Positions 45,901-54,560 are shown, numbered from the stretch's first letter. The stretch is DNA of 64,000 bases from Mikania micrantha (GCA_009363875.1 CM018692.1:756501-820500), one strand, 5' to 3'. Numbers and translations: made by a program. Notes: generated from the sequence alone by a model not told the origin.

Positions 45901-46473
45901 ATTAGTTAGGATCTATGACACAACTAGGTAGTGCCTTTGTCTTCTGGGTCATTTAAAACCAAAGTTAGACTAATCAGGAAGATGATCTTCACTTGTCCAC
46001 AACGGCCTATGGGCTATCAATAAAATATTTCTTTTTGGAATTATAGTTTGCATCAGAAAAAACAAAAGTTTATCTTAATACATAAACCAATCACAATATA
46101 GCAGGCACTAAGATCAAATGATGTTTAACAAGTAAAGCAATACAAACACTGCATTTAGAAATTATTTTACTTATACGATAAATGTTTAGAAACTCGTAAT
46201 TGTTGTTTATGTCTAGAAACAGAACGTTATGATCATCTACTTTAAGGGTTGAATCATGAGCTATATTACTCACAAGTTTAGCATATATAATTTCCAAAAA
46301 TAGTAAAAGTGGGGGAAACCCTAACCCGATCGGTATGTGGAAGATTCATTGAAATCAATGCCAGTGATGGAGAGACTATGATGGCAGTTTTGGCAGACCC
46401 ACCGCGGAAGATTCGGATCGACTGGCAGGGCTCGTGTCTTATCTGCAACCATGTTGTTGTTGTTGCTCTTCAT
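29179..46473 (-). CDS. ATG6: ATG6 / Beclin-1 homologue (autophagy, PI3-kinase complex)
   Basis: Ten exons: 46326-46473, 35482-35789, 35235-35405, 34838-34962, 34690-34738, 34138-34296, 33742-33827, 30915-30986, 29491-29640 and 29179-29401. All borders are GT-AG, phases agree and the sum is 496 codons plus stop, close to the usual plant length. ATG6 is the Beclin subunit of the class III phosphatidylinositol 3-kinase (VPS34) complexes that start autophagosomes and act in vesicle sorting. Seen: N-terminal WVCQNCHHSL (Cys27, Cys30), the MDQSFVVLPKQ and MEESFVVLP motifs, VEQPLCLECMRVL before the central coiled coil, and the C-terminal evolutionarily conserved domain (QYRIKVLPMGSYPRI, then WTKALKYTLCNLKWALYWF). 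Introns 1, 7 and 8 are swollen by mobile elements, but no coding exon is broken. Exon 1's donor (CGG/GTTAGG) is the least certain border. Confidence 0.93.
29421..29450. repeat. (ATT)n microsatellite in ATG6 intron 9
   Basis: Short run of TTA/ATT units about 20 bases inside the intron from the exon 10 acceptor. Confidence 0.85.
29892..30534. mobile_element. Mutator-type foldback MITE in ATG6 intron 8
   Basis: Inverted repeats longer than 120 bp: left (G)AGATAACTTCACACAAATA … right (reverse complement) GGGATAACTTTACACAAATA. A 9 bp target duplication TTTATTTAA flanks it (29883-29891, 30535-30543), the length typical of Mutator elements. A partial extra copy of the right arm (30290-30395) lies inside, so the element carries a nested or duplicated arm. 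Confidence 0.8.
31262..31387 (-). mobile_element. SINE copy 2, 3' part (split by LTR element)
   Basis: Matches the 3' half of the SINE at 22410, from TAGTAGGGTCTGGGG to ATCGTTTGAAGTTAATCAT, and stops at the insertion site of the element at 31393. The remainder resumes at 33491. Left side shows ACTAACTAACTAAC tail repeats. Confidence 0.8.
31393..33490 (+). mobile_element. Gag-only LTR retrotransposon (TR-GAG-like) in ATG6 intron 7
   Basis: LTRs at 31393-31679 and 33188-33490, TG(TA in the 5' copy)TTGGAATTAATCG to GGGTTGGGTCTTCA, flanked by a perfect 5 bp duplication AATCA (31388-31392, 33491-33495). After the 5' LTR is a decayed initiator-tRNA primer-binding site (AGGTATAAGAGC); before the 3' LTR is a purine tract (TTAGGGGGGTAAT). 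At 2.1 kb it carries only gag, no polymerase, and so depends on another element. It is inserted in a SINE within an intron. Confidence 0.85.
32263..33152 (+). pseudogene. copia-type gag with CCHC knuckle, broken
   Basis: Begins MTDPNNAMVPIHEQGN, with the copia gag core LPEDILMQVAQYPSAKEVWD, then a stop at about 32611-32613 and a frameshift near 32700. It continues LLNSVSKKFLPIIASIEQYS and a Gly/Arg-rich linker to CYECGDLGHFAYEC. It is close to the gag of the copia element at 37409 (shared words TLPEDIL, AKEVWD, LGAD, VQKAR, IASIEQYSD). Confidence 0.85.
33491..33567 (-). mobile_element. SINE copy 2, 5' part
   Basis: Continues the SINE body (CATCCCAACACTTTTAACG, then the AACGTTATTTTC palindrome region) after the inserted LTR element, ending TTTTACTTTTGC; the terminal ~100 bp of the SINE head is missing. 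Confidence 0.75.
33742..35789 (-). CDS. ATG6: ATG6 exons 2-7
   Basis: Exon 2 (35482-35789) carries the MHGAGSVLGS and MDQSFVVLPKQ motifs; exons 3-5 carry the coiled coil (e.g. LDKEVEDVNTDIKAYEACL and IEEEERKLEVAIQETEKQ); exons 6-7 enter the conserved domain (DAFPIWYDGEFGTINNFRLG and VEWDEINAAWGQACLLLHT). The open frame upstream of 35789 that starts at 35844 runs into a MITE and intron and is not coding. Confidence 0.9.
35814..36213. mobile_element. hAT MITE, 400 bp, next to the ATG6 exon 2 acceptor
   Basis: Perfect 13 bp inverted termini CATAGTTGTCAAA / TTTGACAACTATG and an 8 bp duplication ATTATATT (35806-35813, 36214-36221). Ends are rich in AGGCGC-type words (GGCGCAAGGCG, GCGCCTAGGCG). 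Non-coding. It lies 24 bases from the exon 2 boundary at 35789. Confidence 0.9.
36548..37404. mobile_element. TA-flanked foldback element, copy 3, with SINE inside
   Basis: Inverted repeats of about 125 bp: left TTGGGGAAGGTTC, TTTTGCCCAAGAAC, AATCCGATTGAACT, GATGCGTTGGAACCGTCTCG; right arm is the reverse complement, ending TGGATCTTACCCCTATATAT. The interior is degenerate TTTAGGGTTTAG (telomere-like) words. The SINE at 36850 is inserted in that interior. Confidence 0.8.
36850..37120 (+). mobile_element. Full-length SINE, copy 3
   Basis: 271 bp, starting TTCGCCTTATTTGCGG and ending GGGTAAGGTTGTTGTT, with a 14 bp target duplication TAATATTTAGCTTT (36836-36849 and 37121-37134). Same family as 22410 (minus), with near-identical length. 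Confidence 0.88.
37647..38469. mobile_element. hAT MITE, 823 bp, inside the copia 5' LTR
   Basis: Termini CTTGGTTTAAAAAAGC and GCTTTTTAAAACCAAG, with an 8 bp duplication GTGCCGAC (37639-37646, 38470-38477) copied from the LTR. Ends carry GAGGCG/GCGCC words; the interior contains CGATCGAC repeats. Non-coding. Confidence 0.9.
38559..39442 (+). pseudogene. copia gag, frameshifted, with 93 bp internal duplication
   Basis: Begins MGDNDGNNGRNNPNSVVAV; a shift then gives FQTLPEDILLQVAKHKEAK and the gag core, a Gly/Arg-rich linker and the knuckle CYNCDKYGHFAADC followed at once by TAG. Residues VQKA(R/Q)IQTL…SKI are encoded twice by adjacent 93 bp units (38787-38879, 38880-38972). The region between the N-terminus and the core is shorter than in the family, so sequence is missing. 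Confidence 0.8.
39443..42814 (+). pseudogene. copia polyprotein: protease, integrase, RT, RNase H, frameshifted
   Basis: Order protease-integrase-RT-RNase H identifies Ty1/copia. Protease LYLDNGASNHM (near 39595); integrase HHCC (HARLCHLNFDALNKL … CDACLVGKQ) and catalytic core (RTDHGGEF … NGVVERRN); RT with KARLVAKGYVQKHGFDYEE, LDVKTAFLNGDL and IYVDDLINVG; RNase H with SSCEAEFMAEAAS and ADILTKALPR. Frames change at about 39440, 40157 and 41700-41747, so it cannot make one polyprotein. Confidence 0.88.
43203..45597 (+). mobile_element. Deleted copia-type element with gag only
   Basis: LTRs 43203-43457 and 45341-45597, TGTTGAGTGTGGAGGC to ATACCCAACA, flanked by GTATG / GTATA. Primer-binding-like TGGTAAACAGAGCC follows the 5' LTR, and AAAGTGGGAGAT precedes the 3' LTR. 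The interior has gag and a protease scrap, but integrase, RT and RNase H are gone. It sits between the copia element at 37409 and the right end of the hAT frame. Confidence 0.85.
44068..45200 (+). pseudogene. copia gag (intact ORF) plus broken protease
   Basis: 44068-44841 is a 257-codon gag: FDGHDYRYWRMQVEDLL near the start, LLSSLPDSWSGTVTAVS in the core, and the knuckle CWNCEEKGHFRSQC near the end. After a frameshift comes a protease scrap with HSGASFHV (about 44940) and the downstream VRLADDQTLDIAGI and RRKLISVGELDDLGY segments, then a jump to the 3' LTR. The gag alone could still be translated. Confidence 0.8.
46326..46473 (-). CDS. ATG6: ATG6 exon 1 (start codon and N-terminal Cys motif)
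   Basis: Encodes 49 codons plus one base: MKSNNNNMVADKTRALPVD, then NLPRWVCQNCHHSLSITGI. A second Met at residue 8 could also serve as start. It is separated from exon 2 by about 10.5 kb of nested transposable elements. The same segment has a plus-strand open frame that is only a shadow. Confidence 0.85.
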
Positions 46474-46635
46474 ATCATCTCTTGCTCCGATCGCTTATAC
46501 CGGGTTCATCGATTCGATTGGATGGTACTAAATAAAATACAACTTTGGGTTAATGTTATCATTTACACCCTGTACGGATTGATTTGGCAAAACCACCCCT
46601 TTTGGGACAACAGATTGGTTGCATAAAATTTGTAA

Positions 46636-46820
46636 CTAAGTTTACTCCCCCACGCATTGCGGCGGGTTATCAGAATATACTCCCGAGAATGGGTATTATA
46701 TATAATTTGCAGAAGCATAAGTTACGTAGCAAAATCAAATCTCTCATCACAAACTCTATACAATTTTTTCATAAAAACATAAAATCATACAAAATCCTCA
46801 CAAATATGTTGCAAATGACT
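46636..46820 (-). mobile_element. Second Helitron-type 3' end in the ATG6 5' flank
   Basis: On the minus strand the segment ends with CCCGCCGCAATGCGTGGGGG and GTAAACTTAG before a host T, a diverged form of the Helitron end at 19506. About 180 bp (GCAAAATCAAATCT, ACTCTATACAA, AAATCATACAAAATCC) are shared with 19520-19690. The other end was not found. It starts about 160 bp upstream of the ATG6 start codon. Confidence 0.5.
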
Positions 46821-47541
46821 AAAATCATTAAACCCACACCCCAACCCCAACCCAAAAACAAAATGAAATGACAAAAAAGAAGCTTACAAACAACAAACCA
46901 AGCACAATAGATGTTTGTTGTTTAAACTCAAAAAGAACCGGAACCCCAAATCCCAAGAAAAGTTTTTTTAGCATGATTTAATTTGAGTTGAAAACCAAAT
47001 TCAAGTTACTAAAAATACCTCTTAAGTGTATGTAATTCTTGTAACCTCAATCGATAATCTGAAAAAAGTAGAATTTTACAGCAGTAGTAGACATAAGAGA
47101 AGGGGAAAAAACGAGTTAGAAATTTTGATTTAACCTACATCAAAGATTTGCCCTAATATCTTATGAACATGTTTAGATCATCAATGATTCAATTTTCATC
47201 AGTGCCAATGGATCAAATGTATATACATGCTAGATACCAAATATAGCTCAGACCTATAAGAAGACAACAAAGAAGAAAGTCCGTCATGATTGCAAAATCA
47301 TTGCCACACTGATAGAATCAATTAACAAAGGTAGCTAGAGGATTCGATTAAACACAAAATACTGACAAGGATTATCCCAATTCGAGAAGGGAAAGATCTC
47401 CAATTACAAAGAAACTACCAAAACCAGAATTGAAAAACTGAACGTAAACAATACCCTATTTACTAGCTACCCTCTCAAACAAATAACTGTTCTAAACTTC
47501 TCAGCCATAGTGTACAAAAGTGGATCCATAATTAAGCCTGT

Positions 47542-48429
47542 TACTATCTTCAACTGGTCCAATAATTGAATTTGGGCCTGTTCAGTCTTCTTTCTATTCT
47601 TTCTTTGATAAACCCAAACTGGAATATTATTATTTGTAACAATACTACCCTCCCCGAAAGAAGACTTGTCCGCAAGTCGGAAAGTAGGAATTGGTTCTTC
47701 AAGAGATCATAACATTCCCAAGTAGCTTCCTCAGTAGGACGATTTTGCCAATGAATGAGTAATTCTAGAACAGGCTGGCCAGCTTCCAAAACCCAACGGT
47801 GAGCTGCCACAGAAGCAGGCTGAACATCATATTCCCAATCACGAGTAAGAGGGAGAGGTGCAGGTTGTGGAGGTGGAACAACGCCCTTAGCGGGTTTAAG
47901 CAAGGAGATATGAAAAACCGGATGAATACGGGAAGTGGAAGGCAACTACAACTCATAAGCAACTGGACCAATTTTGCGAATAATCCGGTAAGGTCCAAAA
48001 AATCGGGGGTCAAGTTTGTCATAACATTTTCTGGCCAAACTGCGTTGACGATAAGGCTGAATTTTAAGAAAAACCCAGTCATCCACCTGAAAAGAAACAT
48101 CACGACGATGAGAATCTGCTTGCGCCCGCATACGACTCTGAGCCTTGGACAAGTTGATCTTTAAAAGCTTTAACATGTCATCCCGATCGATTAACTGAGC
48201 TTCAAGATCTGCATTTTTGGTTTCACCTGACACATAAGGGTGAAGAGCTGGTGGATCTCTGCCATAAACAACATTAAAGGGAGTAGTACGTGTAGCAGAA
48301 TGGAAGCCCGTATTATATGAATATTCTGCCCAAGCAAGAAAAGAGCTCCATTTAGAGGGGTTGTTCCTGTGCAAAACAACGAAGATAGGCCTCTAAACAA
48401 CGGTTTAAGACCTCAGTTTGTCCGTCGGT
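47542..48429 (-). pseudogene. Ty3/gypsy integrase C-terminus and chromodomain, broken off
   Basis: Continues the polyprotein after the stop: a frameshift near 48375, then AWAEYSYNTGFHSATRTTPF and KIQPYRQRSLARKCYDKL, a second stop at 47943-47945 and finally the chromodomain RWVLEAGQPVLELLIHWQN with ATWECYDLL. Chromodomains target integration to marked chromatin. With two stops and a shift the copy is not autonomous despite its young LTRs. Confidence 0.85.
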
Positions 48430-51400
48430 CTAAGGGTGGTAACCCGTACTCATTTTCAATTTAGTCTGACTGAGACGGAATAATTCCTGCCAAAAATTAC
48501 TCAAAAAAATAACATCTCGATCAGAGACGATAGAACGAGGAAGGCCATGTAAACGAACTATTTCTTTGCAGAAAATAGTAGCAACCGTCTTAGCTGTGAA
48601 GGGATGTGATAATGGTAAAAAATGTGCATACTTGCTCAACCTATCAATCACCACCAGTATAGTATCCATCCTGTTAGAGGGTGGCAACCCGATGATAAAA
48701 TCTATTGATAAATCTTCCCAAATCTGCTCAGGTATTGGTAAAGGCTGGAGTAATCCGGCAGGAGATAAAGTTTCATACTTGTTGCGTTGACACACCTGAC
48801 AATTCTGCACAAACAAGCGTACATCCGCTGCTAACTTTGGCAAATAGAACTGTGATGAGATTTTCTTCATGGTCTTTAAAAATCCACCATGTCCAGCCAT
48901 CGGTGTCGAATGAGCTTCATGTAGTATGCGAGCACGAAGATCCAAATGATCAGGAACAACCAAGCGACCCTTGTACAACAGGGACTGGCCCACCATGGTA
49001 AAACCAGGAACTGAATTAGGGTCAGTAGCTAAGGCAGCCATAATATCTTTGGTGTAGGGATCCATACCCAAACCTGCATTAATGTCCATAATATCAGAAC
49101 AAAAAGGAGCAGCAGTCAATGTGAGTAGATCAGCTTGGAGAGGTCTTCTGGATAAAGCATCTGCACCTCTATTTTCTTTACCAGAACGATAAATGATTGT
49201 AAAATCATAGGGCATCAATTTCAATAAGAGATGCTGCTGTTCGGATGTAGTTACCCGTTGTTCCAACAAATATTTCAAAGTGAAATGATCTGTTCGAATA
49301 AAGAAATGTCGACCCAATAAATAGTGATTCCACTTTTGAACAGCCAACACTAAAGCCAACAACTCACGATCATATGCAGATTTGAACCGGGTGGAAGGTG
49401 CGAAACCTTTGCTGAAATAGGCGATAGGATGATCATCTTGTATAAGGATAGCTCCCACTCCGTCTGATGATGCATCACATTCAACAGTAAATGGGATTGA
49501 AAAATCTGGAGCAGTAACAAGTGCCTGCTTTAACCGTTCAAAGGCTGCAGATTCAATGTCAGTCCACTGAAATCCATCCTTCTTGGTAAGGGCTGTCAGA
49601 GGTCTAGCTAGAATACCATAGTTGCGAACAAACCGACGATAGTAACCCGTGAGTCCGAGAAATCCTCTAACAGCTTTAACAGTAGCTGGAACTGGCCAAG
49701 AAAGGACTGTTGATATCTTATCTGCATCCACTTGAACCCCCATGGATGTGACAACGTGGCCAAGGAATAAAACTTTGGCTTGACCAAAACAACATTTGGT
49801 AGCCTTAGCAAAGAATTGTTGTGATTGCAGCAGCTCAAGTGCAACCTGAAGATGATGACAATGTAGCTGGTGGTCACGGCTGTAAATTAGGATGTCATCA
49901 AAAAATACCAAGATAAAACGTCGTAGGTGAGGTCTAAAAAGATCATTCATGGCAGCTTGAAAGGTTGAGGGAGCATTGGTCAAACCGAACAGCATGACCA
50001 TAAATTCATAGTGGCCAGAATGGGTTCGAAAGGCTGTCTTTTTGATGTCATCAGGGTTCATACGGATCTGGTAATACCCCGATCGTAAATCCAATTTAGT
50101 GAACACTGTAGCTCCAAGCAGCTCATCAAGGAGTTCATCAATGTTAGGAATGGGATACTTATCAGCTATAGTGGCCCGGTTTAATGCACGATAGTCAACA
50201 CACATACGCCATGTGTTGTCTTTTTTCTTAACCAAAAGAACGGGACTAGAAAAAGGGCTGGTGCTGGCCTGAATGAAGCCAAATTGCAATAAGGTACTGA
50301 CCTGCTGTTCAATTTCATTCTTCTGAGAATGAGGATAACGATATGGTCGAATATTGGGTGGTGAGGTATTTGGTAAAAGGGGAATGGAATGAGTATGGGT
50401 ACGAAAAGGAGGAAGGGTGGTTGGTTCTTGGAAAACTGTTTGGTAGGAAGAAAGTAAGGTTTGAAGAAATTCAGGGATATGGGTTTCGGTATTGGTTTCA
50501 ATGCATAAATGCTGGAAGGCAGCTGATTTCTGAGGTCCTGAAGCCACTCCTTGAAGTTTATATTTTTGGCCATCAATGTGGAATATGAGAAACATCTCAT
50601 TCCAATTGGCTTGAACAGTATTTAGAGATGCCAGCCATTGAATCCCCAAAACAACATCAGTACTACCAATTGAAAATGGATAAAAGTCTTGGGATATCTT
50701 GAGGTCAGTTAGCTGTATAGGTACGTCTCTACAAACTTTTTTGCAACGTATGATATCTCCATTTCCAATTTGTACCCCAAAAGGAGTAACAAATTGTGTG
50801 GTTAAGTTCAACTCACGCACCAGCGTATCTGAGATAAAATTGTGCGTAGAGCCGCTGTCAATTAAAACAAGTACCTCAGTGGATTGAAGAGTGCCATTTA
50901 GCTTCATGGTTGTGGTACTTGTTTTCCCAGAGATAGCATTTAAGCTTATTTCAGCCAACTCCTCTACGGAAGTATCCTGATCTTCCTGTTCCATGCACTT
51001 CCCTTCTTCATGTTCCTCACCCTCTAACAATCGAAGAGCACCTGTTTTACAACGATGGCCTGGGCCGTATTTATCTCCACAACGGTAACATTCCCCCCTT
51101 ACGAATCGAGCTTGTTTCTCTGCCTCCGAAAGCCGTGGGGTTGGTTTAGATTGCATCGATGCAGGATGGTGACTCACAGCACTTGGTTTATTTTCCATTG
51201 TTGGTTTGGAATTGGGAGTCCAATTATTCATTCTGCTATGACGCCCATGACCCACCTTAGCCTCATATTCCATAGCTAAGCTCATGGCATTATAAACGGT
51301 TCGTGGTTTCTGGATTCGAACATCGGCTTTTAGTTCTTCCTTCAATCCATTAAGAAAGACCCCGAGCAGACAATTATCAGCCCAATTAGACACCCGAGCC

Positions 51401-51852
51401 GATCGTTTGGCAAACTCTTGTCGATCTTCTTGTACGGTACCAGTTTGCTTAATGCTGCATAAAAATTCATCAGGGTTCTGAAATTCGGCTGGCCCAAAAT
51501 TCTTTTGAAAGGCCAATACCAAGTCTTCCCAAAAATCAATAGGTTGATCCACTGACAACCAGGAGAAGAGATCGAGAGCATCTCCCTCTAGATGCATTGA
51601 AGCTATATCAACCTTTTCATTGTCAGGTATGTTATAATACCTGAAATATTTCTCTGCTTTTAAGACCCATCCACGTGGATCTTCATTACCAGCATACGAC
51701 GGGAAATCGATTTTGTTATATGGTCGAAAATTTCGGGTTGATCTCCAGGAACTCTCGGCCTCATCGTATTTATCTCCCCCGCTAGACTTATCCTTCTTCA
51801 ACGCGCCTACCTCGGATTTGAGCAATTCCATGGATGCAGCAATCGCCGCCAT
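48430..51852 (-). CDS. Ty3/gypsy gag-pol, 1140-codon ORF
   Basis: Single frame covering gag (PSYAGNEDPRGWVLKAEKYF), knuckle CYRCGDKYGPGHRC, protease (LIDSGSTHNFIS), RT (KLDLRSGYYQIRM; FVLVFFDDILIYS type box), RNase H (VECDASSDGVGAILI) and integrase (HHCC with CQVCQRNKY, core DFIIGLPPS). The integrase-last order defines Ty3/gypsy. It ends at a stop right after GYHP within integrase, so the original ORF was longer. The stated start is a Met; upstream there is another short stretch of the same frame. Confidence 0.9.
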   Translation of the reverse strand: MAAIAASMELLKSEVGALKKDKSSGGDKYDEAESSWRSTRNFRPYNKIDFPSYAGNEDPRGWVLKAEKYFRYYNIPDNEKVDIASMHLEGDALDLFSWLSVDQPIDFWEDLVLAFQKNFGPAEFQNPDEFLCSIKQTGTVQEDRQEFAKRSARVSNWADNCLLGVFLNGLKEELKADVRIQKPRTVYNAMSLAMEYEAKVGHGRHSRMNNWTPNSKPTMENKPSAVSHHPASMQSKPTPRLSEAEKQARFVRGECYRCGDKYGPGHRCKTGALRLLEGEEHEEGKCMEQEDQDTSVEELAEISLNAISGKTSTTTMKLNGTLQSTEVLVLIDSGSTHNFISDTLVRELNLTTQFVTPFGVQIGNGDIIRCKKVCRDVPIQLTDLKISQDFYPFSIGSTDVVLGIQWLASLNTVQANWNEMFLIFHIDGQKYKLQGVASGPQKSAAFQHLCIETNTETHIPEFLQTLLSSYQTVFQEPTTLPPFRTHTHSIPLLPNTSPPNIRPYRYPHSQKNEIEQQVSTLLQFGFIQASTSPFSSPVLLVKKKDNTWRMCVDYRALNRATIADKYPIPNIDELLDELLGATVFTKLDLRSGYYQIRMNPDDIKKTAFRTHSGHYEFMVMLFGLTNAPSTFQAAMNDLFRPHLRRFILVFFDDILIYSRDHQLHCHHLQVALELLQSQQFFAKATKCCFGQAKVLFLGHVVTSMGVQVDADKISTVLSWPVPATVKAVRGFLGLTGYYRRFVRNYGILARPLTALTKKDGFQWTDIESAAFERLKQALVTAPDFSIPFTVECDASSDGVGAILIQDDHPIAYFSKGFAPSTRFKSAYDRELLALVLAVQKWNHYLLGRHFFIRTDHFTLKYLLEQRVTTSEQQHLLLKLMPYDFTIIYRSGKENRGADALSRRPLQADLLTLTAAPFCSDIMDINAGLGMDPYTKDIMAALATDPNSVPGFTMVGQSLLYKGRLVVPDHLDLRARILHEAHSTPMAGHGGFLKTMKKISSQFYLPKLAADVRLFVQNCQVCQRNKYETLSPAGLLQPLPIPEQIWEDLSIDFIIGLPPSNRMDTILVVIDRLSKYAHFLPLSHPFTAKTVATIFCKEIVRLHGLPRSIVSDRDVIFLSNFWQELFRLSQTKLKMSTGYHP

Positions 51853-52298
51853 CTATGCTGCTAGGGCGTCGAGCGCCGTTCCTTCACCTTCAATCCCAGA
51901 ATTTCCCCGAGTCTGTACCATGCTTGCGACGAGGACGGTTTCCCGGCAATGGAACCAAATTGATAGAATCAATTAACAAAGGTAGCTAGAGGATTCGATT
52001 AAACACAAAATACTGACAAGGATTATCCCAATTCGAGAAGGGAAAGATCTCCAATTACAAAGAAACTACCAAAACCAGAATTGAAAAACTGAACGTAAAC
52101 AATACCCTATTTACTAGCTACCCTCTCAAACAAATAACCGTTCTAAACTTCTCAGCCACTAGTGTACGAAAGTGGATCCATAATTAAGCCTGTTACTATC
52201 TTCAACTGGTCCAATAATTGAATTTGGGCCTGTTCAGTCTTCTTTCTATTCTTTCTTTGATAAACCCGAACTGGAATATTATTATTTGTAACACACAC

Positions 52299-54560
52299 CA
52301 AGATAAGGAACATCAAATCTCTGCTCGAACCTATTGTTACATGTTAATCATCATAGCAAAAAAAATAAATAAATCATTGGCCGCAAAAGTAAGCCTCATT
52401 TTTTCACCTATAACCCAAATGTCTGAGGACCTAGTTATAAAATTAAATGCAAGTTAAGTAAATGCTTTGTTATACCAAAATACATAATCAATATTCAACA
52501 TAAGAAACAAACAGAAATTCCCTGGAGTTGAAATGAAGCAATTCACAAAATTTATACTCAACAAAACGTGTACAAACAAAATCACAGAACCCAAAATTCC
52601 CAAAAATCCTAGAATTGAAATGTATAGCGATACAAAAACATGTAAGTTAAAAAATATATCCTTAAGGCTAATTTTAATTCTCCACTCATAAGTTTAAAAG
52701 AAAATAATTAAATTTCCTTGAAAACAAATTATAACAGTTAAGACCAAAGACAAATTATATATTTAGACTTAGAGACAAATTATATAAACTATGTAAACCA
52801 AGATTTTAATAATGTGATATGTTATATATCTTTTTGTAAATGAAATCCTTTTAATTTGTTAAGTACCAACATGCCTAATTTCTTTGTTGTGAGAAGTAGT
52901 CAAGCAATTATAATTTTGATTCATCACATCCTGAATTTATCTCAATGTTTAGCCAATATTCAGACATCTTTTTTGTGAAATGTGTATATGAGCCTGCACA
53001 TGACCTCAGAGGTCACCAGGTCTAGTTCAGAGCCTTTTGTGGTCGTATAACTAATCTTTTTGCATATATAATCCAAGCAAAGAGTTGCTAGTTGAATTTA
53101 AATTAATCAAAATGGTTCTATATCGATCTGGTAATTTTAACTGCGAGCAAAAAATAGTTTATTTTTGCACATTTAAGTTAAAAAAAAAAACAAACAAACA
53201 AACTTGGATCTAACAACCTTAGGTGTGTATTTTTTGCAGAAACATATAAGTTAGAAAGAATCCTAAAACACATAAAATTAATAATTACAAACTTTGAAAA
53301 GCATAATTAGTCTATACTCACACTCAAGCACTATCCTAAAGTACACATTTAACCCATCCAAAGTGTGAAATCAAATGTCTACCTAGGTCATCCAAGAAGA
53401 CTGAAGAAATTTTTGTTGAAAACTCAAAACCCCTAATATGCAAGCTCAATAAACATAAACATGACAAAAAACAATTTCATTTAAGAGATTTTTTGACGAA
53501 CTTGCTATGTACTAACCACGATGCATGTTTTAGCCTGGGTTTGATCTACAAAAAGGAAAGTTTAGTGCTGCAAGCTTGCAGACCTTACCCAAACTGCACC
53601 GAAGTTCATAAGTCATATCACCAGCTCTTGTTTGAAGCCTTGTGTATATAACTAATCTTTTTGCATATTAAAATCCAAGCAAAGGCTTGCTGAATCACAT
53701 AAAAATATAAAATTGATAACTGCAGACTCAGAAAACCATGATCAGCCTACTGACATTGAAAGACCATCATGAAGTATGTGATACGACCCCTCCCTAAGAC
53801 CCCATTGCAAGTATATTCTAGAAGATCTACTAAAAGGAATGTTGTAGAGAACAGGGAATTCAAATCTATTTTCGGAAATATATTTGATCCCTTCAATCAG
53901 AATCAATTACCATCACTAGCCTAATTTTATGGGATTGATGATTGACCTTGATTGCAGGAATTCATAGTATAGATAATAGGCTAAGTTTGTTATCATGACA
54001 AACAGAATTTATAGTTATCTCTTATGTTATTGGAGACTTATCCATCTTGAATCGGGTCCCTATCCATTGTTCTTAATAAAAAGCTAGCCTATTTTCTTTT
54101 TCATTGTATTCGAGTTCTATCAGTATGCATTTAACACATCTAGAGTATGAAATCAAAAGTCTACTCAGTTTATTAAAGAATAATGCAGGCAACTTTTGTT
54201 GAAAACCTCAAACCCCTAACCTAGAAGCTTGAAAAAAAATAAAAACAACATAGAACAATTTGAGTCTAGTTGTTACTTGTGTGTTGTGTCCAATACTAAC
54301 CTGAAAATAGTAGCAATCAGTGAAAAAACATAAGGTTCAAAATTTTGATACATCAAGAAACCACAAAAACCTAATTTCATCATCGTCAAATCAACGTCGT
54401 TGGAGAAAGGATTCAGAAATGGAGTAAAAGTAAGGACGAAGGTAATAGCCATACCTCGCAAAAGACGCATAACGAAAAGAGAAGAAAACCATACCTGATC
54501 TCAACCTCCAATCTTGAAAATCAAGCTGACAGAAAGACGGAAGTTATCGGCTGAGTTAAA
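52299..54560. repeat. Gene-free region with a diverged tandem duplication
   Basis: About 52990-53500 and 53590-54260 are diverged copies: both hold ATAACTAATCTTTTTGCATAT, TCCAAGCAAAG, GAAATCAAA(T/A)GTCTAC and TTTTGTTGAAAAC in order. The second copy has an extra ~330 bp (53780-54120). From 54280 to 54560 minus-strand splice-donor-like sites (CAG/GTTAG, AG/GTATGG, CAG/GTATGG) occur, suggestive of an untranslated or decayed exon cluster. No protein domain recognised. Confidence 0.5.

Larger units (their letters stand above)
47310..52293 (-). mobile_element. Full-length Ty3/gypsy chromovirus, young
   Basis: LTRs 47310-47641 and 51961-52293 (332/333 bp), TGATAGAATCAATT to TTTGTAACA, with a perfect 5 bp duplication CACAC (47305-47309, 52294-52298). 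By eye the LTRs differ by three transitions and one single-base indel, so insertion is recent. On the minus strand the primer-binding site is TGGTTCCATTGCCGGGA at about 51956-51940 and the purine tract is CGGGGAGGGTAGTAT before the 3' LTR. It lies about 840 bp upstream of the ATG6 start codon. Confidence 0.93.

Noticed and set aside
46309..46626. Plus-strand 105-residue ORF
   Set aside because: Antisense shadow of ATG6 exon 1 and its 5' flank.
54273..54470. 65-residue membrane-like ORF on the minus strand
   Set aside because: Single short ORF in a duplicated region with splice-donor-like sites; nothing supports translation.
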